From NCBI GenBank assembly GCA_039654915.1, contig CM077594.1, forward strand, positions 14,569,001-14,633,000: a stretch of 64,000 nt of DNA, given 5' to 3'. Source of the stretch: Aquilaria yunnanensis (lineage: Eukaryota; Streptophyta; Magnoliopsida; Malvales; Thymelaeaceae). Below are positions 61,261 to 64,000 of this stretch, one piece after another; position 1 is the first letter of the stretch; each line of letters opens with the position of its first letter. The position numbers and the translations under genes are program-made. A model generated the notes under the pieces. It was not told the origin of the DNA. It saw only the letters and a list, made by a program, of their open reading frames with translations, and searched no databases.

Positions 61261-62343
61261 ACCTAAGGACCTTCCCATTCTTCTTGAGAGTTCAAGGAAA
61301 AGGTAGTCGGGTGTAGAGTTAGAAAAGATGATTGGTTAATTATTTTATAACATATACTTATTAAATTTAAAATTTATGGGACCAAGTTGTACATTTTATG
61401 AAAAATACTATACTACACTCTAGTTTTACCAAGATTCAATGAGGTCAATTGCCATGTAGAAGGCAGCTATCTAACTTGGTCAGCTTCAATGAGAATAAGC
61501 AACCCAAGTCTTGTCAGGAAACTTATGATGTTCTCCAAAAACTACATAGATCATTTAAGTTCTTACCCTTACAAATCATTCAAGTTCTTACTTTAACTTG
61601 TGGTACATTGCAGTAAATTGAGAAAAACATAAAAAAATCATCAGTACACTAATACTATGATTTTGCACATGGTAACCCATCAAATCATGAAAACTTGTGT
61701 TCTACATACCAAGTACAAGTGGTAAATAATATTTGATGTGATATATCATGATATTTGAGACACTGGTAGTAATAGTATATTCTCTAAGGTTATAAAGGAT
61801 TTTGATTTAACTTAACCTCTCCTTCTTGTCTATGTCATGTAGCCTATTTACTCTTTATCCTTTTTCTTACTTTGTTATGAGCAGCAATGTAAGAACTGAA
61901 CCAGACCAACTAGTTAAACTGGTTCAATCATGAATAGGTGCATTTGAGGGTCTGATTATTGACTCATTAGACATTGAACCAAAAAAATTAGTTAAAAGCT
62001 TGTCAAACCAGTTCAACATCACATAAAACTGTTTAATTTGTGAATCATGAACTAAAATAATTTTTTTTAAGATGAGCAGACGATCGATCATGTTTCTTCT
62101 ATAGAATTGTGTTTGAACCGACGGTCCAATAAGTTAAACTGTAAAGTGGAAACTTCACCAATTCCATTCACGATCTAGTCTTTATATTATTGATTATGGG
62201 CACAAAAAAAATGTTTGTCACTTGAGTTAGATTTAGGCCTCAAATTCGTAGTTGTCTATTCTCAATTATATATAGCTATATAAAATGAAAAGACCAGCTT
62301 GGAGCCTGGCCCTCTGTTGTTAGATAAGCACTTTACCCAATGA
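61261..62343. other. Gene-free stretch
   Basis: AT-rich sequence with nothing recognised. Confidence 0.5.
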
Positions 62344-62351
62344 AATGAAAC

Positions 62352-62897
62352 TAGGGGTGCTTATTCTGTTTTTTCAGTTTTAACCGAAACTAAAAAAATA
62401 GAATTTATTCGGTTTTTGGTCTTATATACTAACAACTGAATCGATTGAATTATAAGAAAAAACTGAAATAACCAAAAACCAAACCAACTGAAAAAGAATT
62501 CAGTTATTTGGTTTTCATTCAAAATAACCAAATTATACACATACACATTCTAAACTTCAAACATCCATCACTTATTTCAATCTAAACACACATTCCAATC
62601 ACATGACAAGTATCTATAATTCATTCCAAATCCAAACATCACATACATACACATAACAAACATCCATCACACACATAATTATTTTCAAATCCCAAACATA
62701 AACATTAGTAAAATAAAAATTTGGTTATTTCGATCAACAAAATTTTAGTTAGGGCAAATCAGAAACGTAACCGAATTTCTATATGGTTTTTTGTTATAAC
62801 TAAAAACAGAAATTATTTCTAAAATTGATAATTGAAAATATAATTTTTTTCAGTTATTCGGTTATTTCAAATATAATTAAAATTTTGGTCACCCCTA
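62352..62897. mobile_element. hAT-type MITE
   Basis: Termini taggggtgc and gtcacccctaa are inverted, the interior has degenerate ttcggtt/aaccgaa motifs, and aatgaaac (62344-62351) is echoed by aatgaaaac just after the right end. It is a more diverged relative of the MITE at 53832-54370. Confidence 0.7.
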
Positions 62898-62905
62898 ATG
62901 AAAAC

Positions 62906-64000
62906 CATGAACTACAGAGGTCTAGTCCCTGGTTGGCAACAAATTATTTTCAAGTTTTCCTTCTGATTATAAAAAATTTTCAAGTTTTTGTTGTTTTCTT
63001 TCTTAAATTTCTTCTCGGATGCGTGTAGTATAATAAAATTTAGTTGCTCATTAATTAAAAGAACCATTAAATTTTCTTAACTTTTTTTTATTTCTAAATT
63101 CAGACTTTTAATATACTTCTTTGGAAAAGAAGATTGATATGTTCTCCTTTTCTCTTATGGAATCAAAACCAGAATTCAATTCAAGAATTTGTTCCACCCA
63201 CTTTGACAAAGTAGTTAAGGGATATAGAGAAATTGAGAGTTGGTCTCACACCAATTCTCTTATAATATTATTGCATATTGGATTGTAGCTCTCCAGGCTT
63301 AAAAAACCAAAACATTTCTCATCCACTCTATACTAAAAATACTACCTTTTATTTTATAACTTTAGAAAATACTTCTTGAGTAACAAAAAAAAAAAAATCA
63401 AAAATCTGAATTTAACACTAAAAGGCCTTCATACCATAGTGCGATAATAGGATTACTATTTTGCTCCTGGTGGACCAAATTGCCCACCTGCCGGCTCACC
63501 ACATGGTTGGAAAGACAACCATTACAGGTAACCAGAGACGAGACTTTGGTAACCTAAACCAAGACAAAAAGCGGGCCTCTACTTTCATGTTAATCTACCA
63601 ATGCAAAGCTGCTCTCCTTGACCCTGGCCACGTGTTAGCGAGCCACGTGTGACTCCCTTCTATCATACTGCCAGAGGACGGGACAACAAATAAATAATAT
63701 ATGGTCTAATAAATAAAAAAGTTGCCTTCATTAGGTCTGAAATTTTTTTGTACATAATTTTGATTACGTTGATGTATATTGATATGTATAATTGATTTTT
63801 AAGTGACTAAAAGTGTCTATATTGATATACATAATTAAGTTTTTAAAACTTATATACTAGTTATAAGACAACACTCCAAGATGTCTGAAAAATTTTTATT
63901 TTTTATTTTACAAAAAGAATGTATTTTTCATAATTTTTCTTTTTTCTTTTTTTTTTTTGCATGTAAATCTAGAAGATTTATTATAAGATCTAATTATTCC
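62906..64000. other. Gene-free end of the window
   Basis: No reading frame recognised. It contains a pair of G-boxes near 63640, so a gene could start beyond the window. Confidence 0.45.
63628..63650. promoter_or_regulatory. Paired G-box/ABRE-like motifs
   Basis: ccacgtgt occurs at 63628-63635 and again at 63643-63650. Paired CACGTG sites of this kind are bound by bZIP and bHLH factors in plant promoters. No gene was identified next to them in the window. Confidence 0.35.

Overview
The window is nuclear DNA from a flowering plant, most likely a eudicot. It is AT-rich and mostly transposons. It holds one intron-rich host gene with GT-AG introns, short class II elements with target-site duplications (TSDs), and Ogre/Tat-type Ty3 retrotransposon sequence. 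I could not name the species.

Layout. 1-1.7 kb: a nonautonomous element with long terminal inverted repeats (TIRs) and a Stowaway-like MITE inside it. 3.9-11.5 kb (minus strand): a complete DUF707 gene whose exons could be placed one by one; near its 3' end a 36-39 base micro-exon is tandemly repeated four times. 11.5-18.3 kb: gene-free DNA with two long-TIR elements. 18.3-48.0 kb: a three-level nest. hAT-A (plus strand, 18316-47962) contains hAT-B (minus strand, 21045-47641), which contains an intact-ended 23.46 kb LTR retrotransposon (23410-46872, minus strand). Each level is bounded by its own TSD. 48-64 kb: a solo LTR of a related family (50889-53673), hAT and Stowaway-like MITEs, a long-TIR element with gene-like internal sequence, decayed tandem repeats, and no convincing host gene.

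The retrotransposon reads on the minus strand: 5' LTR (43066-46872), primer binding site, ORF1, gag-protease with a G-patch-like tail, a 182-base intron, and RT-RNase H-archaeal-type RNase H-integrase. This is Ogre/Tat organisation. ORF1 carries one in-frame stop and gag-pro two; pol is open. Downstream of pol, where only untranslated sequence is expected, lie four open cargo genes in the same orientation. Three are tandem paralogues of a basic four-cysteine protein that resembles the cysteine-rich nucleic-acid-binding proteins of carlaviruses. The fourth is an intronless LONELY GUY (LOG)-type protein, the cytokinin-activating enzyme family, with a lysine where the motif normally has its last glutamate. 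The LOG gene and two of the three paralogues have the same kind of TATA-containing upstream block, and upstream of LOG part of that block is amplified in tandem. A 12-copy 86-base repeat and a 4-copy 50-base repeat lie between LOG and the polypurine tract.

The main candidate for something undescribed is therefore a giant retrotransposon carrying a multigene cassette (a virus-like nucleic-acid-binding family plus a hormone-enzyme homologue) that looks as if it has its own promoters. The assignments rest on motif recognition by eye; no database search was run.
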